Positions 34,105 to 46,056 of a stretch of DNA of 61,898 nt are shown in pieces. Every line of letters starts with the position of its first letter. Position 1 is the first letter of the stretch. The position numbers and the translations under genes are program-made. Where the stretch lies: contig JBHIXX010000014.1 of NCBI GenBank assembly GCA_041984585.1, forward strand, positions 1-61,898, in the 5' to 3' direction. Under the pieces are notes generated by a model. The model was given only the letters and a program-made list of their open reading frames with translations. It did not search any database and was not told the origin of the DNA. This stretch comes from Pseudolysinimonas_A sp041984585. GTDB lineage: Bacteria > Actinomycetota > Actinomycetes > Actinomycetales > Microbacteriaceae.

Positions 34105-34847
34105 CAGCCGGCCCCCTGTCCCACGAAGTCGGCGATCTCCTCGGGCGGACCGTCGGCCCGCGGGTACCAGCGGTCGAACACCCCGTAGGCGATGATCCGC
34201 TCCGCCGCCGAGAACAGCGGGTTGCAGCTGGTGAGGGTGATGAGGCGGTCGGTGGCCTCGACGCCGAGGGTCTGCGGAACCGGGTCGATCACGCCGACGC
34301 CGGTCGGGTAGACGTACTCGAGATTGCGGAACTCGTAGCTGTACCAGCCGTCCGCGGTCTCGATGTAGATGTGGTCGCCCACCCGGAGGTCGTCGACGTC
34401 GTGGAAGTTGCCGCCGTAGGTGGTGCGGTGCGAGGCGACCGAGAAGTTGCCGACCTCGCCCGGCATCCCGGTGCCGGGGTAGTGCCCGACCCATCCCTCG
34501 TTCAGCACGTCCCAGGTTCCGACGCCCTGGGCGATCGGGCGCGCGTAGCTGTCACCGAAGCGCGGGATGATCATCACCCCGAAGCGCTCCGCGTTGCCGG
34601 GCTCCGCGAACACGGGCGGGTCGTCGGGGGCGCCGACCGGCTGGGCGCTGTCGCCCTTCTGCCATTCGGCGGTGATCTCGTGCGCCTCGCCGTTCAGTTC
34701 CGCGCCCATGATGATGTCGCCGAGCCAGATCTGCCAGCCGAGGAAGGCGAGCACGAGCACGCCGCCGGTGATGAGCAGTTCGCCGAGCACGCCGATGACG
34801 GTCACCCGGGGCCGCCGCCGGGTCCGGGATCGGACCGCTTCGCTCAC
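34104..34847 (-). CDS. Class E sortase
   Basis: A 247-residue sortase, the housekeeping type of many actinobacteria, which attaches LAXTG-type proteins to the wall. It has an N-terminal anchor (about 15-40), then the catalytic core with His in SVASHRTTYGG, Cys in LTLTSCNPLFSA and the downstream Arg. GTG 34847 is 7 bases after TAGAAT (34860-34855), fixing the start; open frame further upstream overlaps crgA and is spurious. Secreted repeat proteins such as that at 1-1100 are possible substrates. Confidence 0.9.
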   Translation of the reverse strand: MSEAVRSRTRRRPRVTVIGVLGELLITGGVLVLAFLGWQIWLGDIIMGAELNGEAHEITAEWQKGDSAQPVGAPDDPPVFAEPGNAERFGVMIIPRFGDSYARPIAQGVGTWDVLNEGWVGHYPGTGMPGEVGNFSVASHRTTYGGNFHDVDDLRVGDHIYIETADGWYSYEFRNLEYVYPTGVGVIDPVPQTLGVEATDRLITLTSCNPLFSAAERIIAYGVFDRWYPRADGPPEEIADFVGQGAG

Positions 34848-34854
34848 CCGGCCG

Positions 34855-34860
34855 ATTCTA
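34855..34860 (-). promoter_or_regulatory. -10 box of the sortase operon
   Basis: TAGAAT on the minus strand, 7 bases before GTG 34847; it shares the gap with the divergent crgA promoter. Confidence 0.5.
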
Positions 34861-34906
34861 GGCGTTCGCCCGGATTCGGGCCTCACGGCGTCCGTTACCG
34901 ATCCGT

Positions 34907-34912
34907 TAGACT
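34907..34912 (+). promoter_or_regulatory. -10 box of crgA
   Basis: TAGACT, 7 bases before ATG 34920; leaderless pattern. Confidence 0.5.
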
Positions 34913-34919
34913 CGCCCGC

Positions 34920-35165
34920 ATGGCACGCCCACAGAAGACCCCGCAGCGGGACGAGTCCGCCGAGTCGGCCAAGGGCGACAACCTGCCGAACCCGGTCTGG
35001 TTCAAGCCGGTCATGTTCGGCTTCATGCTGCTCGGCCTGGCGTGGATCATCGTCTACTACCTGAGCCAGACCATGTGGCCGATCCAGGAGCTCGGCGTCG
35101 GCAACCTCGCCGTCGGCTTCGGCCTGCTGCTCATCGGGTTCTTCATGACGACCCGCTGGCGCTGA
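34920..35165 (+). CDS. crgA: Cell division protein CrgA
   Basis: An 81-residue protein of the actinobacteria-specific CrgA family: a basic/acidic N-terminus, NPVWFKPVMFGFMLLGLAWI as the first span, YYLSQTMWPI as the linker motif, and a second span ending FFMTTRWR. CrgA sits at the septum and bridges FtsZ, FtsQ and penicillin-binding proteins. Length and both helices are complete. Divergent from sortase. Confidence 0.95.
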   Translation: MARPQKTPQRDESAESAKGDNLPNPVWFKPVMFGFMLLGLAWIIVYYLSQTMWPIQELGVGNLAVGFGLLLIGFFMTTRWR

Positions 35166-35189
35166 CGCCGACCGCTGCACCTCCCCTCC

Positions 35190-35211
35190 GACCCGGCCCC
35201 CGTGCCGGGTC
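35190..35211 (+). terminator. Terminator-like hairpin after crgA
   Basis: GACCCGGC-CCCCGT-GCCGGGTC, a perfect 8-bp stem 24 bases after the crgA stop. Confidence 0.5.
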
Positions 35212-35256
35212 GTCGGCGTGCGCCCGGATGCCGGGGCGCGACGCCTCGATCCGGTG

Positions 35257-35304
35257 AATTACACGCGTGTGATTCATCCACACTGTGGACGACGCTGTGG
35301 AGAG
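35257..35304. promoter_or_regulatory. Palindrome plus DnaA-box-like cluster in a convergent gap
   Basis: 35257-35274 reads AATTACACGCGTGTGATT, an 18-bp inverted repeat with one mismatch. Directly after it are TCATCCACA (35274-35282), TGTGGACGA (35284-35292) and TGTGGAGAG (35296-35304), one, one and two mismatches from the DnaA box. The crgA and rhomboid-like genes both point into this 214-bp gap, so it is no ordinary promoter. It may be a DnaA-binding or other protein-binding locus. Confidence 0.5.
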
Positions 35305-35379
35305 TCCGCCCACCGCCGGGAACGGGGAGAGAGTCGATGCCCGCCGGCGGGTCTCGGCCCGGTGGCGCGACCGCCGGCG

Positions 35380-36291
35380 TCAGCCGAGCAGCGTGACCCG
35401 GGCGATGGTGAGCAGCACGTAGCCGGCGACCACCGCGGCGATGATCAGATACGGCCGCGAGGCGGGGGTGCGGGCGCGTCCCTCGTAGCGGCGGAGCAGG
35501 TAGGTGGCTCCCGCTCCGGCCAGCAGCCCGCCGAGGATGTAGGGCAGCGCGAACCCGCCACCGAGGAACAGGTTGATCAGCACGTTGATGCCGATGATCA
35601 CCAGCGCCTGGATGCGCGCCTGCGGGTTGTCCCAGACGAGGATGATGTACCCGCCGAACAGCGCGAACAGCGCGGCGCCGAGTCCGTAGGCGGCCTGCCC
35701 GGCGAGCATCATGCTGGCCGATCCGACGATCGCCCCCGACAGGAACACGGCCGCGTAGCGGGGCCGGCCGAGGAAGCGCTCGACCGAGGGGGCGATCAGC
35801 AGGAAGAACACGGCGTTGAGCAGCAGGCCGAACACGGCGCCCGACGGGTACGCGACCGCCGCGGTGGCGTAGCGCCAGATCTCGAACGGCGCGCTCGGGG
35901 TCGAGATGAGCAGCAGCGCCACCAGGTTGCCGGTGAGCAGGCTGCCGATCCAGAGCAGGACCGAGAGTCCGACCGCCCCCCAGGTGAGCACCGGGGTGGT
36001 CGACCCGGGACGCAGCATCTGCGCGAGGCGCGCGCCGAACCCCGTGCCGCTCGAGACGGGCGCGGTGCGGGCCGGACGCTTCGCGCGCGCCGGCTTCGGC
36101 GCGGGACCGCCGACCCGCTGCCACGACACCGATCCGCCGGCCTCGCGCACGCACTCGGGGCACTGCACGCCGACCGGGGCCAGGATCTGGCACTCCGGGC
36201 AGATCGTGCGCCCGCACCGCTGGCAGAGAACCCAGCTGGTGCGGTCCGGGTGGCGGTAGCAGACGTCGGCCGACGTCTCGGCGTCGCTCAC
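35380..36291 (-). CDS. Rhomboid-like membrane protein without catalytic residues, B-box zinc finger
   Basis: A 303-residue protein. Residues 11-47 hold a B-box-type zinc finger (C11, H14, C23, C26, C31, C34, C44, C47). From about residue 100 to the end are six or seven spans in the rhomboid pattern (WRYATAAV, LLNAVFFLLIAPSVERFLGR, YGLGAALFALFGG, ILGGLLAG). The active-site GxSG is GLG (Leu204 in place of Ser), the WR/HxxxN loop lacks its His, and the whole membrane domain contains no His at all, so serine-protease activity is impossible. A regulatory or substrate-binding pseudoprotease role is inferred. GTG 36291 is 1 base after the cyclophilin stop. Confidence 0.85.
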   Translation of the reverse strand: MSDAETSADVCYRHPDRTSWVLCQRCGRTICPECQILAPVGVQCPECVREAGGSVSWQRVGGPAPKPARAKRPARTAPVSSGTGFGARLAQMLRPGSTTPVLTWGAVGLSVLLWIGSLLTGNLVALLLISTPSAPFEIWRYATAAVAYPSGAVFGLLLNAVFFLLIAPSVERFLGRPRYAAVFLSGAIVGSASMMLAGQAAYGLGAALFALFGGYIILVWDNPQARIQALVIIGINVLINLFLGGGFALPYILGGLLAGAGATYLLRRYEGRARTPASRPYLIIAAVVAGYVLLTIARVTLLG

Positions 36292-36292
36292 C

Positions 36293-36832
36293 TCAGAGCT
36301 GCTCGACCGTGACGGACCGGATGACGACATCCTCGACCGGCCGGTCGCCGGGACCGGTGGCCACGCCCTCGATCGCGTCGACGACCGCCTTCGACGCCTC
36401 GTCGGCCACCGCGCCGAAGATGGTGTGCTTGCCGGTGAGCCACGGCGTCGCCACGGTGCTGATGAAGAACTGCGAGCCGTTCGTTCCACGGCCGCCGCGC
36501 AGGCCCGCGTTCGCCATGGCGAGCAGGTAGGGGCTCGAGAAGTCGAGCTCCGGGTGGATCTCGTCGTCGAACACGTAGCCGGGTCCGCCGACGCCCTGAC
36601 CGAGCGGGTCGCCGCCCTGGATCATGAACTGCGGGATGATCCGGTGGAAGATCACGCCGTCGTAGAGCGGCGCGGTCGACGTCTCACCCGTCGCCGGGTG
36701 CGTCCACTCCTTCGCGCCGGTGGCGAGGCCGACGAAGTTCTCCACCGTCTTCGGCGCGTGGTTCCCGTAGAGGTCGAGGCGGATGTCGCCCAGGCTGGTG
36801 TGGAGGGTCGCGACAGCGGTGGCGGAAGGCAT
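36293..36832 (-). CDS. ppiA: Peptidyl-prolyl cis-trans isomerase, cyclophilin type
   Basis: A 179-residue cytoplasmic cyclophilin that speeds proline isomerisation in folding. It shows FHRIIPQFMIQGGDPLGQGVGGPGY, the MANAG segment, GSQFFIS and a final HTIFGAV, giving the Arg/Phe/Gln/His active-site set. No signal peptide. A CAGAAT box (36844-36839) lies 6 bases before ATG 36832. It is in one unit with the rhomboid-like gene, as in many actinobacterial origin regions. Confidence 0.95.
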   Translation of the reverse strand: MPSATAVATLHTSLGDIRLDLYGNHAPKTVENFVGLATGAKEWTHPATGETSTAPLYDGVIFHRIIPQFMIQGGDPLGQGVGGPGYVFDDEIHPELDFSSPYLLAMANAGLRGGRGTNGSQFFISTVATPWLTGKHTIFGAVADEASKAVVDAIEGVATGPGDRPVEDVVIRSVTVEQL

Positions 36833-36838
36833 TGGGCC

Positions 36839-36844
36839 ATTCTG
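36839..36844 (-). promoter_or_regulatory. -10 box of ppiA
   Basis: CAGAAT on the minus strand, 6 bases before ATG 36832; leaderless pattern. Confidence 0.4.
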
Positions 36845-36958
36845 TCACGGCGCGCCCGGCAGTCGCCGAGGCCGACCCACCGAGACCTCGGCCCTGTCCA
36901 GCGACACCCGCGCATGGCAGGATGGTGCCGTCGGTGATCCCGCGAACCGGAGGTTCAG

Positions 36959-37531
36959 ATGGCTCTCTCCCGCAAGCGTCAGCGCGAACTGCGTCGGCTC
37001 CGCCGCGACGTCGAGCACCTGTTCGACGAGCAGCGCGAGGCGGTCGAGCACGCCTCGTCGGTCCTCCGGGAGGCGAGCCGCCAGGCCGCCAACTACGCGC
37101 GGGAGGAGGTCGGCCCCCGGGTGAAGGACACCTTCGACGACCGGGTGAAGCCGGTCTTCAGCCGCGGCGTCAAGACGGCGCGGTCCACCGCGTCCGACGC
37201 CCGCGACCGCCTCACCGACGACGTGCTGCCGTCGATCTCGCGCTCCCTCGGCTCCGCGCTCGCCTCGCTCGAGGCGGCCCGCGACCCGCGCGTGCGCGAG
37301 GCCGTCAAGAAGGTCGCGGCGGCCGGCACCAAGGCGGGTGTGGTCACCATGCCGAAGAAGAACCCCGGACCGGGCGCCTTCATCCTGATCGGACTCGGCG
37401 TCGTCGCCGTCGCCGCCGTCGGCTACGCCGCGTGGCAGACCCTGCGCGCCGACGACGAGCTGTGGATCGAGGACCTGGGCGACCCGGGCGCCGCCGACAT
37501 CGGCGACGACGACGAGGAGTCGTTCGCCTGA
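36959..37531 (+). CDS. Uncharacterised single-span protein with apolipoprotein-like helices
   Basis: 190 residues. A basic, amphipathic N-terminal half rich in Arg/Glu/Ala (about 1-125, likely coiled or amphipathic helices, e.g. VEHASSVLREASRQAANYA), then one transmembrane helix (about 139-160, GAFILIGLGVVAVAAVGYAAW), and a very acidic C-terminus (DDEESFA). Proteins of this shape are common near actinobacterial origins but I know no function. GGAGG lies 6 bases before ATG 36959. Confidence 0.75.
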   Translation: MALSRKRQRELRRLRRDVEHLFDEQREAVEHASSVLREASRQAANYAREEVGPRVKDTFDDRVKPVFSRGVKTARSTASDARDRLTDDVLPSISRSLGSALASLEAARDPRVREAVKKVAAAGTKAGVVTMPKKNPGPGAFILIGLGVVAVAAVGYAAWQTLRADDELWIEDLGDPGAADIGDDDEESFA

Positions 37532-37544
37532 TCCCGAGCGCGGG

Positions 37545-38534
37545 TCACCCCGCGTCGCGCTCGACCGCCTCGCGCCACACCGCGCGGGCGGACGTCACGC
37601 ATCCCGCGGGCTGACCGTCCTCGAGGAGATCGGCCTCCGCGAGGTCGAGCCCGCGGCGCACCCACGCGCCGAGTTCGGTCAGCGAGTCGGCTCCCGGCAT
37701 CCGGTCGGGCACCCGCACGTGCACGACGAGGCGATCCGTGGACCGCATCCGGATGCCCGCCCGCACCTCCTCCGCGCCACCCGGGAACACCTCGCCGGGG
37801 ATGTGAACGAGCACGACGATCCCCGGCGACCCGGGGTCGGGCTTCGCACCCGCCGCGTCGACGCGTTCCGCGAGTCGACGGGCGATCGACGCCCAGGCAC
37901 GGGTCCTCTCGCGCACCCCGCCCTCGCGCACGTCGAGCCGGAGCGCGGCCGGCGGCGGCTCGTCGCCGCGCAGTTCCGCGCCCTTCGCCCGGCCGGCCGG
38001 AGTCAGCGGCATCCGGATCGTCTCGTGCGGACGCGAGCGCTCGTCGCGCCACGGGTACGTCGAATCGGACAGCCTCTCCACGGTCTCGCCCGGGCTCAGC
38101 CGACGCGCCGAGCCCTCCGCGGTCACCACGCCCGGGGTCGCCAGGCCGTCGAGCAGCAGTCGGCGCACCACGTCGAGGACGAGCGCCGCGTCGCCGCGGA
38201 CGCCCTCGGTGGAGACCGCGGCCGCGCCGGCGATCCACCCCGGCGTGACGACCGCATCCACGCCCTCGACCAGCACCATGCCGACCAGCGCCGGGTGCTC
38301 CTCCGACGGCGCGACCAGCCGATCCGGATGCCGCGACGCGCGCACGGCGACCACCAGCAGGATCGCGTCGAGCACGAGCAGCAGTGACGCGAAGACGCCC
38401 GCCGCCGCGACCCCGGCCATCCACGCCACCAGGGCGCCGACGGTGAGCAAGGCGAACGCGCTCAGTGAGATCACCGACCCGACGAAGTACGCCTCGGCGT
38501 GATCGGGCGGCATCCGCCCGCCGTCGTCGGCCAT
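37545..38534 (-). CDS. Uncharacterised membrane protein
   Basis: 329 residues: two N-terminal transmembrane helices (about 19-43 and 45-67), then a soluble cytoplasmic part with no recognised catalytic motif. A stretch around 95-165 (LVLDVVRRLLLDGLATPG, then LTPAGRAKG) has a faint winged-helix look. Its C-terminus stops 14 bases from the convergent gene at 36959-37531. ATG 38534 is 6 bases after TATCCT (38546-38541). Not recognised; coding by length, frame bias and promoter placement. Confidence 0.7.
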   Translation of the reverse strand: MADDGGRMPPDHAEAYFVGSVISLSAFALLTVGALVAWMAGVAAAGVFASLLLVLDAILLVVAVRASRHPDRLVAPSEEHPALVGMVLVEGVDAVVTPGWIAGAAAVSTEGVRGDAALVLDVVRRLLLDGLATPGVVTAEGSARRLSPGETVERLSDSTYPWRDERSRPHETIRMPLTPAGRAKGAELRGDEPPPAALRLDVREGGVRERTRAWASIARRLAERVDAAGAKPDPGSPGIVVLVHIPGEVFPGGAEEVRAGIRMRSTDRLVVHVRVPDRMPGADSLTELGAWVRRGLDLAEADLLEDGQPAGCVTSARAVWREAVERDAG

Positions 38535-38540
38535 GAGCCG

Positions 38541-38546
38541 AGGATA
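38541..38546 (-). promoter_or_regulatory. -10 box of the membrane protein gene at 37545-38534
   Basis: TATCCT on the minus strand, 6 bases before ATG 38534; leaderless pattern. Confidence 0.4.
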
Positions 38547-38679
38547 GGCGGACCGATCGGAGGGCGACTGAAGGCCGTGACGCTCGGTCGCCCTTTCTTG
38601 ACGGCGCGCTTCAGCTGGCTCGACGGTCGGGGCAATACGGAAGGTGGATGCTCGGAGAGCTGGTCTGGCTTGATCGATC

Positions 38680-38696
38680 GGATGGTCGTACCATCC
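38680..38696. promoter_or_regulatory. Perfect palindrome over the promoter of the orphan small gene
   Basis: GGATGGT-CGT-ACCATCC, a perfect 7-3-7 inverted repeat. It contains the -10-like TACCAT (38689-38694), which is 7 bases before ATG 38702. A protein bound here would block transcription. Confidence 0.55.
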
Positions 38697-38701
38697 TCCG
38701 C

Positions 38702-39001
38702 ATGAGCAAAAGGGATGAAGTCTCAGAGATCTCGGGTCTCATTGGTATGGGCGACCCTGGAATCGGCGTCGGCTCGTCCGTCTTCAAGACCATGTTCGAC
38801 GGGATCTGCAGGCGCTTCGGCTTGGACGTGGCGGGGACCATGCCGGAACAGGCACAGCGAATCGTTACCGCCGCGAATCTCCCGTACAGGGCCGACTGGT
38901 TCGACAGTCGACTTACCGGGTCCGGTGGCGGGTCAACCGTGACTCTTGCGGGTCTGCGGGCAATAAAGGAGGCGGTGAAGATTCTTCTCCGACGGCCTTG
39001 A
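38702..39001 (+). CDS. Orphan small protein beside tRNA-Ala
   Basis: 99 residues, starting MSKRDEVSEISGLIGMGDPG, with no transmembrane segment, no Cys other than C36, and a Gly/Ser-rich turn (TGSGGGS) before a basic helix ending VKILLRRP. Codon use is less GC-biased than the neighbours, and the gene sits between a membrane protein gene and the tRNA-Ala gene, a common place for acquired DNA. ATG 38702 is chosen over 38648 because the promoter palindrome lies between them. No family is recognised. Confidence 0.6.
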   Translation: MSKRDEVSEISGLIGMGDPGIGVGSSVFKTMFDGICRRFGLDVAGTMPEQAQRIVTAANLPYRADWFDSRLTGSGGGSTVTLAGLRAIKEAVKILLRRP

Positions 39002-39047
39002 ATCGCGATGAGCAGCGTCGCAGCCTAGGGATGAACGGCGATCGGAA

Positions 39048-39123
39048 TGGTGGAGCCTAGGGGAATCGAACCCCTGACCTCCTGCTTGCAAAGCAGGCGC
39101 TCTACCAATTGAGCTAAGGCCCC
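39048..39123 (-). tRNA. tRNA-Ala (anticodon TGC)
   Basis: Minus strand: acceptor GGGGCCT, D-arm GCTCAATTGGTAGAGC, anticodon stem CTGCT/AGCAG with TGC, T-arm AGGGGTTCGATTCCCCT, acceptor 3' side AGGCTCC and encoded CCA. Confidence 0.96.
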
Positions 39124-39155
39124 GCGACTCCACTATGGCAGTGGAGAAGGAGAAG

Positions 39156-39232
39156 TGGTGGGGCTACCAGGACTTGAACCTGGGACCTCTTCGTTATCAG
39201 CGAAGCGCTCTAACCGCCTGAGCTATAGCCCC
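39156..39232 (-). tRNA. tRNA-Ile (anticodon GAT)
   Basis: Minus strand: acceptor GGGGCTA/TAGCCCC, D-arm GCTCAGGCGGTTAGAGC, anticodon stem CTTCG/CGAAG with loop CTGATAA (GAT), T-arm CCAGGTTCAAGTCCTGG and encoded CCA. It lies just downstream of the gyrA unit, the classical actinobacterial order. Confidence 0.96.
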
Positions 39233-39267
39233 GAGTGGCCGATCGGCCTCGGAAAGATTACCAGGTG

Positions 39268-39668
39268 TCAGGAGTTCTGGAATCCGACCAGGAGTCCGCC
39301 GGTGAGACGCACGCTCAAGTTGTACAGCACCGCCGAGATCGCGCCGAGCGCGGTGCCGACGATGGTGTTGAGCAGCGCGATCACCACGGCGAACAGCGCG
39401 ACGGTTCCCAGGCCGAAGCTGTCGACGATCCGGAAGTCGGGCGTCGCGGTGATGTCGGCGAGGGTCTGGTCGAGCGTCTCGAAGATCCCCGTCGAGTAGA
39501 GCACCACCCAGATCAGCACGGCGGCCACGATCAGGGCGATGCCGAGGCACACCCAGACCAGGAACGACAGCTTCACGACCGACCAGAAGTCGAGGTACAC
39601 CAGCTTCAGGCGCACCTGCCTCGACGAGGTCTGGCGCATCTCCTTGCGCTGCAGCTTCTCGGCGACAC

Positions 39669-39672
<4 letters not shown>
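39268..39672 (-). CDS. DUF3566 membrane protein
   Basis: 134 residues with two transmembrane helices (about 36-58 and 88-115) joined by a loop with DFRIVDSFGLGTVALFA. VRLKLVYLDFWSVVKLSFLVW is the DUF3566 signature; these proteins follow gyrA in most actinobacteria and are of unknown function. ATG 39672 overlaps the gyrA stop (ATGA), so it is coupled to gyrase expression. Confidence 0.92.
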
Positions 39673-42197
<2,525 letters not shown>

Positions 42198-42255
42198 GGG
42201 TCTCTTTCGTCGTCGCGGGGTGGGTGGCGGTGGCCGCTCGGCGGCCGACCCCGCG

Positions 42256-44259
<2,004 letters not shown>

Positions 44260-44318
44260 GGAATGGTGGCTCCTGCCGGTCAGACCCGACCCCCGTCGTG
44301 CGGCGGCCGGACCAGCCG

Positions 44319-44324
44319 ATTCTA
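44319..44324 (-). promoter_or_regulatory. -10 box of gyrB
   Basis: TAGAAT on the minus strand in the 142-bp gap before gyrB, about 60 bases from ATG 44259. The -35 is not clear. Confidence 0.5.
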
Positions 44325-44401
44325 TCTCAGGGACGCCCGCGAAACCGCCGAAATCGGCCGTCTGAGCGCCTTTCCCGGCGAGGTCGACCTGTTTTGTCTA
44401 C

Positions 44402-44890
44402 TCAGCCATAGGTATCGCGTGGACCGCGCCCAGGGATGCTTCTCGGGCCGTGTTTCCACGAGGGGGCGTCCGGGCCGATGAAGCGCACGGTCTCGACGTG
44501 CGCGCCGGGGAACCGCTCGCCGCAACGCCGCACGATCTCGTCGGCCATGCCGCGCAGCTGCACCGCCCAGGCGGTCGAGTCGCAACGGACCAGCAGCAGA
44601 CCGTCGTCGAGGTCGGTCGGCGACGAGTGCGCCGCCACATCCGGACCCACCAGATCGGGCCACGCGGCGAGCAGCTCCGACCGGGCGATCGGGGCGTCCC
44701 AGCCGCGCGCGGCGGTGATCGCGCCGAGGGCCGCCGTCAGGTCGACCGGATCGCGCCCCGGCCCGTACGGAACCGTCTCCGTTCTGCGCGCGGCTTCCTT
44801 GCGACGCCGCGCGTCGCGATGGCGCACCGCCGGGTCGCCGAACATGCGGCGCACCCGCAGGTACACGCGCACGTGCTCCGGCTCGTTCAC
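44402..44890 (-). CDS. DUF721 protein (DciA-like)
   Basis: 162 residues with a DUF721 domain in the C-terminal two thirds: LLAAWPDLVGPDVAAHSSP, DGLLLVRCDSTAWAVQLRGMADEIV, VETVRFIGP. DciA proteins of this family load or assist the replicative helicase in bacteria without DnaC, fitting the recF-gyrB setting. GTG 44890 overlaps the recF stop (GTGA). The first 60 or so residues are basic and variable. Confidence 0.88.
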   Translation of the reverse strand: MNEPEHVRVYLRVRRMFGDPAVRHRDARRRKEAARRTETVPYGPGRDPVDLTAALGAITAARGWDAPIARSELLAAWPDLVGPDVAAHSSPTDLDDGLLLVRCDSTAWAVQLRGMADEIVRRCGERFPGAHVETVRFIGPDAPSWKHGPRSIPGRGPRDTYG

Positions 44891-46056
44891 GTCGCCTCCC
44901 CGCCCTCGTCGACCACCGCACCCGCGCGGATGCGGGTCACCCTCCCGCGAAGCGGGTCGGGCACATCGTCGAAGACGGCCGCCGTGATGAGCACCTGCTC
45001 GTACCCGGCGATCGCGGAGGCGAGCCGCGACCGACGGCCCTCGTCGAGCTCGGCGAACACGTCGTCGAGGATGAGCACCGGATCGCCCAGCGTCGACTCG
45101 GCGCGGAGCACCGCCGCGCTCGCCAGCTTGAGCGACAGCGCGAACGACCACGACTCGCCGTGGCTGGCGTAGCCGCGGGCGGGGAGCGTGTTGAGGGTGA
45201 GCAGCAGATCGTCGCGGTGCGGTCCGACCAGCGAGAGGCCGCGGTCGAGCTCCGCGCGCCGGACGGAAGCGAGAGCCGCCCGGAAGCGCTCGCGCACCTG
45301 CGCGGCATCGGCGGAGTCGGGCGTCGCATCCGTCGCGGTGGCGTCCTCGTCGTCGGCGCCGAGGATGCTGAGCCGCATCGCCAGGTCGACGGCGTGCTCC
45401 GGTCCGGCCACCTCGCGGTACGCGGCGGCGACCTCGGGCCGGAGCCGGTCGACCAGCCCGAGCCGCGCGACGATGATCTCGGTGCCGAGCTCGACGAGCC
45501 GGTCGTCCCAGACGTCGAGCGTCGACAGCCCATCCTCCGCGACCCGGGCCGCCCGCGCCGACTTGAGCAGCGTGCTGCGCTGGCGCACCACCCGCTCGTA
45601 GTCGGCGAGTACGCCGGCGAGCCGCGGCGTCGTCTGCACGAGCAGCTCGTCGAGAAGGCGCCGGCGGCCGGCCGGGTCGCCGCGCACGATCGCGAGATCC
45701 TCCGGCGCGAACACGACGGTGGCCGCGTAGCGCGGCAGCTCGCGCGGCTTGATCGCGGCACGGTTCACCTGCGCGCGGTTCGCGGCCCCGCGATTGAGCT
45801 GCGCCTCGACCAGCACCTCGCGGTCGTCGTGCCGCAATCGGGCCCGGATGACCGCGGCGTCGCATCCGGATCGAATCAGCGGCTGGTCGCCGGCGACGCG
45901 GTGCGAGCCCAGGGTGCTGAGGTACGCGATCGCCTCGACCAGGTTGGTCTTGCCCTGGCCGTTCGACCCGACGACGAGGTTGGGACCCGGCTCGAACGCG
46001 ACCTCGGCGTCCCGGTAGTTGCGGAAGTCGGTGAGCGAGAGATGGGTGACGATCAC
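44887..46056 (-). CDS. recF: Recombination mediator RecF
   Basis: 389-residue SMC-like ATPase that helps load RecA at gaps. Walker A is GSNGQGKTNLVEAI, the signature motif is near DRGLSLVGPHRDDLLL, and Walker B is PVLILDDVFAELD. It starts VTHLSLTDFRNYR, the usual RecF N-terminus. GTG 46056 overlaps the gnd stop (GTGA), so gnd-recF-DUF721 form a coupled chain. Confidence 0.96.
   Translation of the reverse strand: MIVTHLSLTDFRNYRDAEVAFEPGPNLVVGSNGQGKTNLVEAIAYLSTLGSHRVAGDQPLIRSGCDAAVIRARLRHDDREVLVEAQLNRGAANRAQVNRAAIKPRELPRYAATVVFAPEDLAIVRGDPAGRRRLLDELLVQTTPRLAGVLADYERVVRQRSTLLKSARAARVAEDGLSTLDVWDDRLVELGTEIIVARLGLVDRLRPEVAAAYREVAGPEHAVDLAMRLSILGADDEDATATDATPDSADAAQVRERFRAALASVRRAELDRGLSLVGPHRDDLLLTLNTLPARGYASHGESWSFALSLKLASAAVLRAESTLGDPVLILDDVFAELDEGRRSRLASAIAGYEQVLITAAVFDDVPDPLRGRVTRIRAGAVVDEGGEAT

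Noticed and set aside
35257..35304. Second replication origin
   Set aside because: Only three imperfect boxes, no AT-rich unwinding zone, and dnaA/dnaN with better boxes lie elsewhere in the window.
38648..38701. Longer start (ATG 38648) for the orphan small gene
   Set aside because: It would place the perfect palindrome and the -10-like box inside the coding region.
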